Positions 1 to 6,580 of a stretch of DNA of 64,000 bases are shown in pieces (the first letter of the stretch is position 1; every line of letters begins with the position of its first letter). This DNA is from JAFGHJ01 sp964525555 (GTDB taxonomy: Bacteria; Hydrothermota; UBA3072): NCBI GenBank assembly GCA_964525555.1, contig CAZGHN010000001.1:248001-312000 (forward strand), read 5' to 3'. Under the pieces are notes generated by a model. The model saw only the letters and a program-made list of their open reading frames with translations, was not told the origin of the DNA and made no database searches. A program made the translations under genes and the position numbers.

Positions 1-25
1 GTACGTCGTTCCCTATAAAATACAT
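1..25 (-). CDS. mraZ: MraZ transcriptional regulator, N-terminal start only (partial)
   Basis: Only the first eight codons (M-Y-F-I-G-N-D-V) lie in the window; the gene continues off the left edge. The ATG is preceded five bases upstream by an AAGGAGG ribosome-binding site (complement of 31-37). The identification rests mainly on the upstream region, which holds three TGGGN-type repeats at exact 10-bp period, the hallmark of MraZ autoregulation at the head of the division and cell-wall (dcw) cluster. The short peptide is compatible with an MraZ N-terminus but cannot prove it. If correct, ftsL/ftsI/mur genes should lie to the left. Confidence 0.6.
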
Positions 26-49
26 TCTTTCCTCCTTACTTTAACTATT

Positions 50-104
50 CCCCACTATTCACCACATCTACCCACAATTATAATCAAATTAACCACTTTG
101 TCAA
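50..104 (-). promoter_or_regulatory. MraZ operator and promoter
   Basis: Read on the minus strand: -35 TTGACA (99-104), 16-bp spacer, -10 TATAAT (77-82), followed by three pentamers TGGGT (70-74), TGGTG (60-64) and TGGGG (50-54). Each is separated by 5 bp, giving an exact 10-bp period. E. coli MraZ binds three TGGGN repeats with 5-nt spacers just downstream of its own promoter, and this layout is the same. The site predicts autorepression of the dcw operon. Confidence 0.8.
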
Positions 105-437
105 GGGGTAAAGCAGGTTTTTTCATCATAAATATTATAAGAGATTTTCTTACGAAATATAACAAATACAAAGACATTATGCGAAACTAAACTATAATTA
201 TCATATTTTTTTTATAAAAAAATAGAAACACAGTAAAAAATTACTTTTAGGGGTTAATTCCCCACCATGCTTTAAGTTTTAATCATAAGATTGTACAAAA
301 TTCAAAACCAGATTAAGAACCAGCAATAACAAAAAAGAATTTATGTCCAAAAACCGATATTCGGAATCCAAAGAATGTTAAAAAGTCAAAAATTATTAAT
401 CTTTTATTCTTTCACTAACTGCCAGATTAACTAATAA
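105..437. other. Intergenic gap, no gene seen
   Basis: Very AT-rich. The only structure is a small GGGG/CCCC hairpin with a 6-base AT loop near 248-262, about 180 bases past the end of the minus-strand lipoprotein gene. It is a weak terminator candidate. No conserved reading frame or RNA gene was recognised. Confidence 0.5.
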
Positions 438-962
438 CTATATATTGAAATTATTAGTTATTACCTCAACAATGGCTTCCAGGGTTTTTTCTATAGCCTC
501 ATTCGTACCGCCTGCATAAGCAGTACTACCAGATTGACCAGTTACGGAATATTCTCCAAGTTTTTCATTAGTCAAAGCATCTATAAATAAAAGTTTGTTA
601 GTCATATACGCCTCACCGGCAAAAGCGCCAAGCCAAAGGCGAGATCCTGAACTAACTTTTCTTATATCTGTAATTATAATTTTAAGCAACAGAGTGTTTT
701 CTGGCAATTCTCTATCGTCCAATAAAAATACCTGATCAAAAACGTTGAGTGACATTACTTTTGACAATACCAAACCTCTAAGATCTGACAACTCTTTTTC
801 TACGTCTTCCGTTACCATAGATTCAACAGAAAGCGCAAAGTTTTTATATGTATTAAGACCAACTGATAAGGGTTGTTCAGCAGTTATTTGAGAAGAGGCG
901 CAAGAAATTAAAACCATTGAAATAATTAATAAAAAACTTTTTGTAATTGTATATTTTTTCAC
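438..962 (-). CDS. Lipoprotein, DUF4410-like
   Basis: A 174-residue protein with an N-terminal lysine-rich hydrophobic signal and a lipobox L-I-S-C ending at Cys21, so it is predicted to be a lipid-anchored envelope protein. The C-terminal half has a glycine-rich pattern (GSRLWLGAFAGEAY, then a strand ending in GEYSVTGQSG) that resembles DUF4410-type lipoproteins. It is the second gene of a probable two-gene unit behind the exported protein at 988-1506, with a 25-base gap. Function is not known, and the family assignment is by eye. Confidence 0.65.
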   Translation of the reverse strand: MKKYTITKSFLLIISMVLISCASSQITAEQPLSVGLNTYKNFALSVESMVTEDVEKELSDLRGLVLSKVMSLNVFDQVFLLDDRELPENTLLLKIIITDIRKVSSGSRLWLGAFAGEAYMTNKLLFIDALTNEKLGEYSVTGQSGSTAYAGGTNEAIEKTLEAIVEVITNNFNI

Positions 963-987
963 TTTCCCTCCTTGTTTATATAAACAT

Positions 988-1506
988 TTAATTAAATGGT
1001 ATAGAAATAGCTAATTTTGTTCTCTCTTCCTTGGGGTCAAACATAAAAGTAGTCTTTATGGGTACCCTTGTCCACTTTATCTGATTTGCACCAATAATTC
1101 CACCGACAAACGCAGAAATAGCAGTCACGCTTAGAGTAACGGGAATTATAGCTCCTGTATTCAATTCTTTATATTGATCGCCTGCAGCTTCTGATGCAGC
1201 CATAACAATTGCTGTTCCAGATATCAAAAGACCGACTCCGGCGCCAATTAAAGTATATTGCACAACCTTCGAACCTTCTGATACATCCAAAAGCCTTATA
1301 TCATTTCTGCTAATGCTTATATCTTGACCGGTATTTAAAACACCATTGAAAGTCGTTGAAGTAAAATAACCATTCCTACCTTCAATTCGCTCACCGGACT
1401 GCAACAAAGCTCTAAATAGTGGATGAATAACTCCTTCTTTCTGCGCAAAAACATCATTTGATAAAAGAACCGATACAAAAAATAGAGTTAAAATTAATTT
1501 GCGCAT
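988..1506 (-). CDS. Exported hypothetical protein
   Basis: 172 residues with a cleavable-type signal peptide (cleavage after DVFA, about residue 21). The mature part begins with a strand-rich stretch and then has two hydrophobic, glycine-rich segments around residues 85-110 and 125-147 that could be membrane helices or glycine-zipper segments. The C-terminus is strand-like. It starts at an ATG with a GGAGG-type site in the complement of 1512-1518 and has its own promoter. No family recognised. It is probably cotranscribed with the downstream lipoprotein. Confidence 0.65.
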   Translation of the reverse strand: MRKLILTLFFVSVLLSNDVFAQKEGVIHPLFRALLQSGERIEGRNGYFTSTTFNGVLNTGQDISISRNDIRLLDVSEGSKVVQYTLIGAGVGLLISGTAIVMAASEAAGDQYKELNTGAIIPVTLSVTAISAFVGGIIGANQIKWTRVPIKTTFMFDPKEERTKLAISIPFN

Positions 1507-1530
1507 ACTAGACCTCCTTTCCTAAAAGCA

Positions 1531-1558
1531 ATTATAAGAAACAACTAAAATCTGTCAA
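1531..1558 (-). promoter_or_regulatory. Promoter for exported protein/lipoprotein pair
   Basis: Minus strand: -35 TTGACA (1553-1558), 16-bp spacer, -10 TATAAT (1531-1536). Both hexamers match consensus perfectly. The start codon is 24 bases downstream of the -10. Confidence 0.85.
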
Positions 1559-1663
1559 CCTATAAAATACAAAACTAATATAATATAATCCTATGATAAA
1601 TTTTAATCCGTTTATATACATAGGGGGTTGCAAAAGTTGAAAAAAACCTTAAAATTTAACGTT

Positions 1664-3361
1664 ATGCCTGTTTCTGATGGGGCCATAAGTCAAATCAAAG
1701 AGAGGATAGATATATCTCATCTCATTGGTGATTATCTTCCCCTAAAGAAGGCAGGAAAAAACTACGTAACAAACTGTCCGTTTCATAAAGATGATACCCC
1801 TTCTTTTTATGTTTCTCCTGATCTAAACATATTTCACTGCTTCGGCTGCGGTAAAAGCGGAGACGTTATTACCTTCATTATGGAATTCGAGAAAATTCCT
1901 TTTATAGAAGCAGTTCGGATGTTGGCTGAAAAAGCAGGTATAGAAATCGGACAATATAAAGGTGAAAACGACATACTATACTCGATACACAATTTTGCTG
2001 TAGATTTCTATCACCAGGAACTTCTTAAATCCATTAAAGTACTTGATTACTTAAAAAAAAGAGGGCTTAGTAAAAACACAATAGAAGAATTTCAATTGGG
2101 TTTTGCACCATACGGAAGTAACTTCATAACAACGGCTAAAAAGAAATTTAAAATTTCCGATCTAATAAAAAGTGGCCTTGTTAAAAAAAGTAACGGCACC
2201 ATTAAAGACACTTTCTTTCTCCGACTATTATTTCCAATATTTTCCACTTCAGGTAGAATTATAGGTTTCGGAGGAAGAAGACTCAGCAAAAAAGGTCCAA
2301 AATATCTAAATTCTCCCGATACCCCTATTCATAAGAAAGGAAAAAATCTTTACAGTTTATGGCATACAAAGGAAGAAATAAGAAAAGCAGAAAAAATAAT
2401 ACTTGTAGAAGGGTACTTCGATTTCCTATCGCTTTATCAAGCAGGGATAAAAAATGCTGTAGCCTGTCTTGGAACTTCTCTCACATTGGATCAGGCTGAA
2501 TTAATTTCAAGATATGCTAAAGAGGTAATCCTTTTCTTTGATGAAGACACAGCAGGGAAGATCGCTACACTTAGATCTTTAGGCATGCTCCTCGGAGAAG
2601 GCACTAATGTCAAAATAGGAGGAAGCGGTAAAGAAAAAGACCCTGACGAAATAATAACTAAGGAAGGCAAGAAAGCTTTTGATAAATTAGTAGAAAATTC
2701 AAGCGACTTCGTTGACTGGTTGACGGAAAGGATAAGAAATAATTATAGCCTTTCTTCACCAATAGAACTTTCTAAAGCCATTGATGAAATTAATTCAATG
2801 CTCGAATCAATTAAAGAACCTTCAAAAATTGAAATATATAAAGAATTTTTAGCAAAAAAACTTGCGATCAGAAAAGAATTATTAGATCAAACCAAAACAC
2901 AAAAATCTATAATTCTTCCTCAAAAGAAAACTACAATTGAAGTAAGAGAGGAATATGAATTATCACTTATATATGCCATTATAGAAAACCCTAATGAAAA
3001 AGATACTGTTTTCTCTATGATTGATGAAAGTCATATCAAAAACCCTCATCTAAAAAAATATTTCAGATTGATAAAAGAAGGTGCAGATATAAAAATGAGA
3101 GATATAACAGAATCACTCCCTCAATCTTTTGTAAAGTATCTAATCAAAAAGAACGAAGAGCCGTTGAATCCTCCAATTATCTGTGCAAAAAATTTAAAAA
3201 GATACCACCTGGGAAAATTGATAGAAGAAAAATTATTAGAATTACACAAGATTAATAACATGAAGGAAAAAAGCGAGACTGAAACTCTACTATGCAAAGA
3301 GATAGATGCGCTTACTGAAGAACGTAAATGTCTTGAAAAAGGAGAAATTTTTGGAAGATAA
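1664..3361 (+). CDS. dnaG: DNA primase
   Basis: DnaG synthesises RNA primers at the replication fork. The N-terminus has a CHC2 zinc-binding domain (CPFH motif, then F-H-C-F-G-C about 20 residues later) and the RNA-polymerase-like basic core. A TOPRIM domain follows, with glutamate in VEGYFD and a DED-type motif in LFFDEDTAG. The C-terminal third is the less conserved DnaB-binding region. ATG 1664 gives a family-like start (MPVSDGAISQIKERID). In-frame TTG codons at 1628 and 1637 are alternatives, and TTG 1637 has a G-rich site nine bases upstream. The last 11 bases overlap the proposed rpoD start, forming the classic primase-sigma pair. Confidence 0.95.
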   Translation: MPVSDGAISQIKERIDISHLIGDYLPLKKAGKNYVTNCPFHKDDTPSFYVSPDLNIFHCFGCGKSGDVITFIMEFEKIPFIEAVRMLAEKAGIEIGQYKGENDILYSIHNFAVDFYHQELLKSIKVLDYLKKRGLSKNTIEEFQLGFAPYGSNFITTAKKKFKISDLIKSGLVKKSNGTIKDTFFLRLLFPIFSTSGRIIGFGGRRLSKKGPKYLNSPDTPIHKKGKNLYSLWHTKEEIRKAEKIILVEGYFDFLSLYQAGIKNAVACLGTSLTLDQAELISRYAKEVILFFDEDTAGKIATLRSLGMLLGEGTNVKIGGSGKEKDPDEIITKEGKKAFDKLVENSSDFVDWLTERIRNNYSLSSPIELSKAIDEINSMLESIKEPSKIEIYKEFLAKKLAIRKELLDQTKTQKSIILPQKKTTIEVREEYELSLIYAIIENPNEKDTVFSMIDESHIKNPHLKKYFRLIKEGADIKMRDITESLPQSFVKYLIKKNEEPLNPPIICAKNLKRYHLGKLIEEKLLELHKINNMKEKSETETLLCKEIDALTEERKCLEKGEIFGR

Positions 3362-4979
3362 GAATATCATCTGGACAGAAATTTTAAATTTCATGGATAA
3401 AGACGGCAAAATCTATCTTGATGAAATAAAAGATAAATTGGATATAACAGAGGAGAAATTAAATGAAATTTTAACTGAGATTGGAGCCGAATTAGAAGAA
3501 TCGGAAACAAGCGAAGAGGAAGAGCAATGTTTGGAAAGTAATATTTCAGGGAAAGTCTCCCCTGCTGCTCTAGATCAACCAATGAAACTCTATCTAAGAG
3601 ACATAGATGGAACTTCTTTACTTACAAAAGAAGAAGAATTCGAAATCGGAAAGAAGTTAGAAAAAGGCAGAACTATGATTTGTAGATATTTGTTCAGATT
3701 TCCTCCGGTAATAGACAAATTTTTGTCATATAAGAAAGAAATTGAAAGATCATCCTTTTTAATAAAACAATTCTTATATTTAGATACACATAAATGGAAC
3801 GAAAATTATGCAGGCCATAGAGACAAGAAAAATTTATTTAAATTAATGAAACGAATAGAAAAATGGAAAATAAAACTAATACAATATAAAAACCTTTATC
3901 TTAAAAAAGGAAAAAGAATTTATGAATTTAAATATAAGAGATACGAAAATAATATAATCAAGTTAATATTAAGACTACGAATACAAACACCATATTTAAA
4001 GCAATTAATGAATCTACAAGCAAAAGAACACCAAAAGTTTAATGAAAAAGTAATGAATATAAGAAAACTTAGAGAGAAATTCAAGGAATCCGAATCTACA
4101 AAAGAAAGAAAAGAAATAAAAAATGAATTAAAACAGGCAATAAAAGAAATCAAACATTATCAGCTTGAAATTCATTCGGACTGGAAAGAAGTTAACCACA
4201 TACGAAGAAATATCAAAAAATGGGAAAGTTTCTTCTGCCAGGCAAAAAGAGAACTGGTAGAAGGAAACATTCGTTTGGTTTTTTCTATAGCAAAAAAATA
4301 TAATCGAAGCGGCGTAAGTTTTATGGATATCGTCCAGGAAGGTAACGCCGGACTAATAAAAGCTGTGGAAAAATTCGACCATCGAAAAGGATATAAATTC
4401 TCTACATATGGCATATGGTGGATAAAACAAGCTATAATAAAAACTCTCGCAGAACAATCCGATTCATTTGCAATACCAGCGCACACCTTAACTCTTATAA
4501 ATAAAATAACAAAGTCAAAAAGGGAATTTCTCCAAAAAAACGGAATTAAACCAACTCTAGAAGAAATTTCAGCGGATATAGGAATTTCTGAAGAACGAAT
4601 CAGATTTGCTCAAATGCTTGGAGATGCAACCAAATCGTTGGACGAACCTGTTTCAGAAGACGGAGAATTACTTTTTGGAGATATAATCGCCAAGGAAAAA
4701 ACCCCTTCTCCGGCAAAACAGGCAATGTTGACATTATTAATTGAGAATCTCGGCGAGGTATTAAACACCACATTATCCGCAAGAGAGAGAAAAGTACTGG
4801 AGCTTCGATACGGACTTTTAGACGGGGAGAGTAAAACGCTTGAAGAAATAGGATTTATGTTTAACGTAACAAGAGAAAGGATAAGACAAATTGAAGAGAA
4901 TGCGCTTAATAAACTACGTAAAAGTCCGGGTAGAAGAAAACTAAAATCCTTTTTCTCGATGTGGGAATACGAAAAGTAA
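3351..4979 (+). CDS. rpoD: Primary RNA polymerase sigma factor (sigma-70/RpoD)
   Basis: Directs RNA polymerase to housekeeping promoters. An AAAGGAG site (3338-3344) six bases before TTG 3351 makes TTG the likely start, giving 542 residues and overlapping dnaG by 11 bases. The N-terminal part is a short 1.1-like acidic region, then region 1.2 (MKLYLRDI...LLTKEEEFEIGKKLE). A lysine-rich helical non-conserved insert of about 180 residues follows. Regions 2.1-2.4 read GNIRLVFSIAKKY, DIVQEGNAGLIKAVEKFD and KFSTYGIWWIKQAI. Regions 3 and 4 are present, with the helix-turn-helix NVTRERIRQIEENALNKLR. Region 2.4/3.0 is atypical: SDSFAIPAHT replaces the usual ARTIRIPVHM, and the -10-contacting Thr of QAIT is Ile. 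See findings. Confidence 0.95.
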   Translation: MEDKNIIWTEILNFMDKDGKIYLDEIKDKLDITEEKLNEILTEIGAELEESETSEEEEQCLESNISGKVSPAALDQPMKLYLRDIDGTSLLTKEEEFEIGKKLEKGRTMICRYLFRFPPVIDKFLSYKKEIERSSFLIKQFLYLDTHKWNENYAGHRDKKNLFKLMKRIEKWKIKLIQYKNLYLKKGKRIYEFKYKRYENNIIKLILRLRIQTPYLKQLMNLQAKEHQKFNEKVMNIRKLREKFKESESTKERKEIKNELKQAIKEIKHYQLEIHSDWKEVNHIRRNIKKWESFFCQAKRELVEGNIRLVFSIAKKYNRSGVSFMDIVQEGNAGLIKAVEKFDHRKGYKFSTYGIWWIKQAIIKTLAEQSDSFAIPAHTLTLINKITKSKREFLQKNGIKPTLEEISADIGISEERIRFAQMLGDATKSLDEPVSEDGELLFGDIIAKEKTPSPAKQAMLTLLIENLGEVLNTTLSARERKVLELRYGLLDGESKTLEEIGFMFNVTRERIRQIEENALNKLRKSPGRRKLKSFFSMWEYEK

Positions 4980-5113
4980 AAATTAAATATCAAAATGCAA
5001 AATTACAAATCAAAGTTCAAAAATACATTGAAAGATATATAATTATAGAAGAAAACAGATAATTTTGCATTTTTATTTATCATTTTGCTTTTTAATTTTT
5101 GATATTTAATTTT
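4979..5113. repeat. AT-rich inverted repeat between convergent genes
   Basis: A perfect 17-bp inverted repeat (4979-4995 and 5097-5113; AAAATTAAATATCAAAA and its complement) encloses further inverted copies of an AAAATGCAAAATTA-like word (around 4992-5005 and 5059-5073). It fills the gap between convergent rpoD and the aminotransferase-like gene, so it may act as a bidirectional terminator. It also resembles the low-complexity intergenic repeats elsewhere in the window. Confidence 0.6.
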
Positions 5114-5162
5114 CGAGAAAAAAGATAATTGCTTTTTTATAAAAATATATATTTATTTTGTC

Positions 5163-6299
5163 TTAAGTTATGCCAGCAGACAATATCGAACTGAGTTCTT
5201 TTAGATTCGCTTCGGATTGAGAAAAGTTAAATCTAACCTTCTTTTTTCCTTTATTTTTACCAGAATAAAAAGCTGAACCCGGAACAATTGCTAAATTTTT
5301 ATTTTTAAGTAAATATTTATAAAAACCCCAATCATTTCCATCCCAAACACCTTCAAAATTTGCAAAAATGTAGTACCCTCCGTTGGGGGTATAAAAAGTA
5401 AACCCTGCCTTATCAAGAGCTCTGCACAAAAAATCTCTTTTATCCTTATATTTTTCCCTAATATTTTCTAAATAATTTGATTGTACATCGAAATTCTCAC
5501 AAGCCCATTGAAAAGGAACAGGAGCAGTAATAGAAGAATAATAGTGGACTTTTCTTATTTCTTTCATTATTGGAGGCTTTGCAGCAATGTAACCCAATCT
5601 CCATCCTCTTACAGAAAAAATTGCAGAAAGACTACCTATAATAATAGTCCGGTCGATAAGCTCTTCAATTTTTAAAGGTGAGGCATATTCAACATCATAC
5701 AGAAGATGCCTGTAAGTTTCGTCAACAATCAGATATGCCTCTCTTTCCAGAACTGTTTCACCTATTGCTTTGATTTCCTCAGAATTAAAAACTTTACCAG
5801 TTGGATTATGCGGGTTATCTAAGATAAAAACTTTAAAGGTAGGCAATTTTTTAAAATCGGTAAAATGAAAAGAATAATCGGGGTCAGTAAGAGATAAAAA
5901 GATGGGTTTACCTCGACTTATTTCGGTAATCGGCAAATAATTTTCATAGAAAGGTTCGGGAATAACAACCCCATTCTCTCCTTCGACAAGGCTCAACATA
6001 GAGGAAACAAAAGCTACACTGGCTCCAGAAGTTATTGTAATCTCTTCTTCGGGATCAAAGGTTACACCCGTCTCTGCGGCAATCATCTCCGAAACCAACC
6101 TTCGCAAAGGAATTCTTCCCGCACTGGGCAAATAACCATTAAAACCACCTTCAATGGCCTCTTTAGCGTTATCAATAATAGATTTTGGCGTAAAAAGTTC
6201 AATAGGATTTTCAGCAAAGTTGAGCGCATTATTTTCTTCTGCGGCTTTCATAACCTTCGATATAATTGATTCTTCAATCTTTTCCAGAATAGAATTCAT
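5163..6299 (-). CDS. Class I/II aminotransferase-fold protein lacking the PLP lysine
   Basis: 378 residues with the fold-type I aminotransferase order: SGAS phosphate-binding loop, NPHNPTG, VDETY, and the small-domain arginine in VRFNFSQ. At the position of the Schiff-base lysine, normally SxSK followed by GWRxGY, the protein reads GSLSAIFSVRGWRLGY. Codon GCA (complement of 5622-5624, Ala226) replaces lysine. The reading frame is otherwise intact and other cofactor-contacting motifs are kept. It may be a non-transaminating PLP-binding protein, a regulatory paralogue, or an early pseudogene. It has its own strong promoter and a nearly leaderless start. Confidence 0.85.
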   Translation of the reverse strand: MNSILEKIEESIISKVMKAAEENNALNFAENPIELFTPKSIIDNAKEAIEGGFNGYLPSAGRIPLRRLVSEMIAAETGVTFDPEEEITITSGASVAFVSSMLSLVEGENGVVIPEPFYENYLPITEISRGKPIFLSLTDPDYSFHFTDFKKLPTFKVFILDNPHNPTGKVFNSEEIKAIGETVLEREAYLIVDETYRHLLYDVEYASPLKIEELIDRTIIIGSLSAIFSVRGWRLGYIAAKPPIMKEIRKVHYYSSITAPVPFQWACENFDVQSNYLENIREKYKDKRDFLCRALDKAGFTFYTPNGGYYIFANFEGVWDGNDWGFYKYLLKNKNLAIVPGSAFYSGKNKGKKKVRFNFSQSEANLKELSSILSAGIT

Positions 6300-6305
6300 A
6301 TTTGT

Positions 6306-6333
6306 ATTATAATTAGAATATAAAATATGTCAA
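6306..6333 (-). promoter_or_regulatory. Promoter for aminotransferase-fold gene (leaderless type)
   Basis: Minus strand: -35 TTGACA (6328-6333), 16-bp spacer, -10 TATAAT (6306-6311). Only six bases separate the -10 from the ATG at 6299, so transcription is expected to begin at the start codon. No ribosome-binding site can fit. Confidence 0.85.
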
Positions 6334-6339
6334 TTGTTT

Positions 6340-6510
6340 TTAGCAGCCACGAAGACACTAAGACACAAAGAAAAAAATATATTTGTGTTTTTTTTAAACC
6401 CAACTCCACAACTCAAAGTTAATCTCACACAGAGCCACAAAGACACAAAGATTTTTGACTAGTGACCAGAGACTAATGACAAGTGACTATACTTCCTAAA
6501 TCCCAAACAC
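6340..6510. repeat. Intergenic repeat mosaic
   Basis: Contains repeated words of the type CCACAAAGACACAAAG (near 6350-6370 and again 6435-6452), CACACAGAG, and a GTGAC/GACTA alternation (6460-6490). The same words recur in the gaps at 20.4, 44.7, 46.5, 50.1 and 61.7 kb. No gene is seen. Confidence 0.6.
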
Positions 6511-6527
6511 ATACCACCTATCAGCCC

Positions 6528-6555
6528 TTGACAAATTTAAAAGTTTTTGTAGTAT
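6528..6555 (+). promoter_or_regulatory. Promoter for SLBB export gene
   Basis: -35 TTGACA (6528-6533), 16-bp spacer, -10 TAGTAT (6550-6555). The start codon at 6581 is 25 bases past the -10. Confidence 0.75.
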
Positions 6556-6580
6556 CAAGGTATTAAAAAACGGAGAAAAC

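Noticed and set aside
6340..6480. CCACAAAGACACAAAG words considered as a CRISPR-like array
   Set aside because: Spacing is irregular, the units are imperfect and low-complexity, and no cas genes are present.
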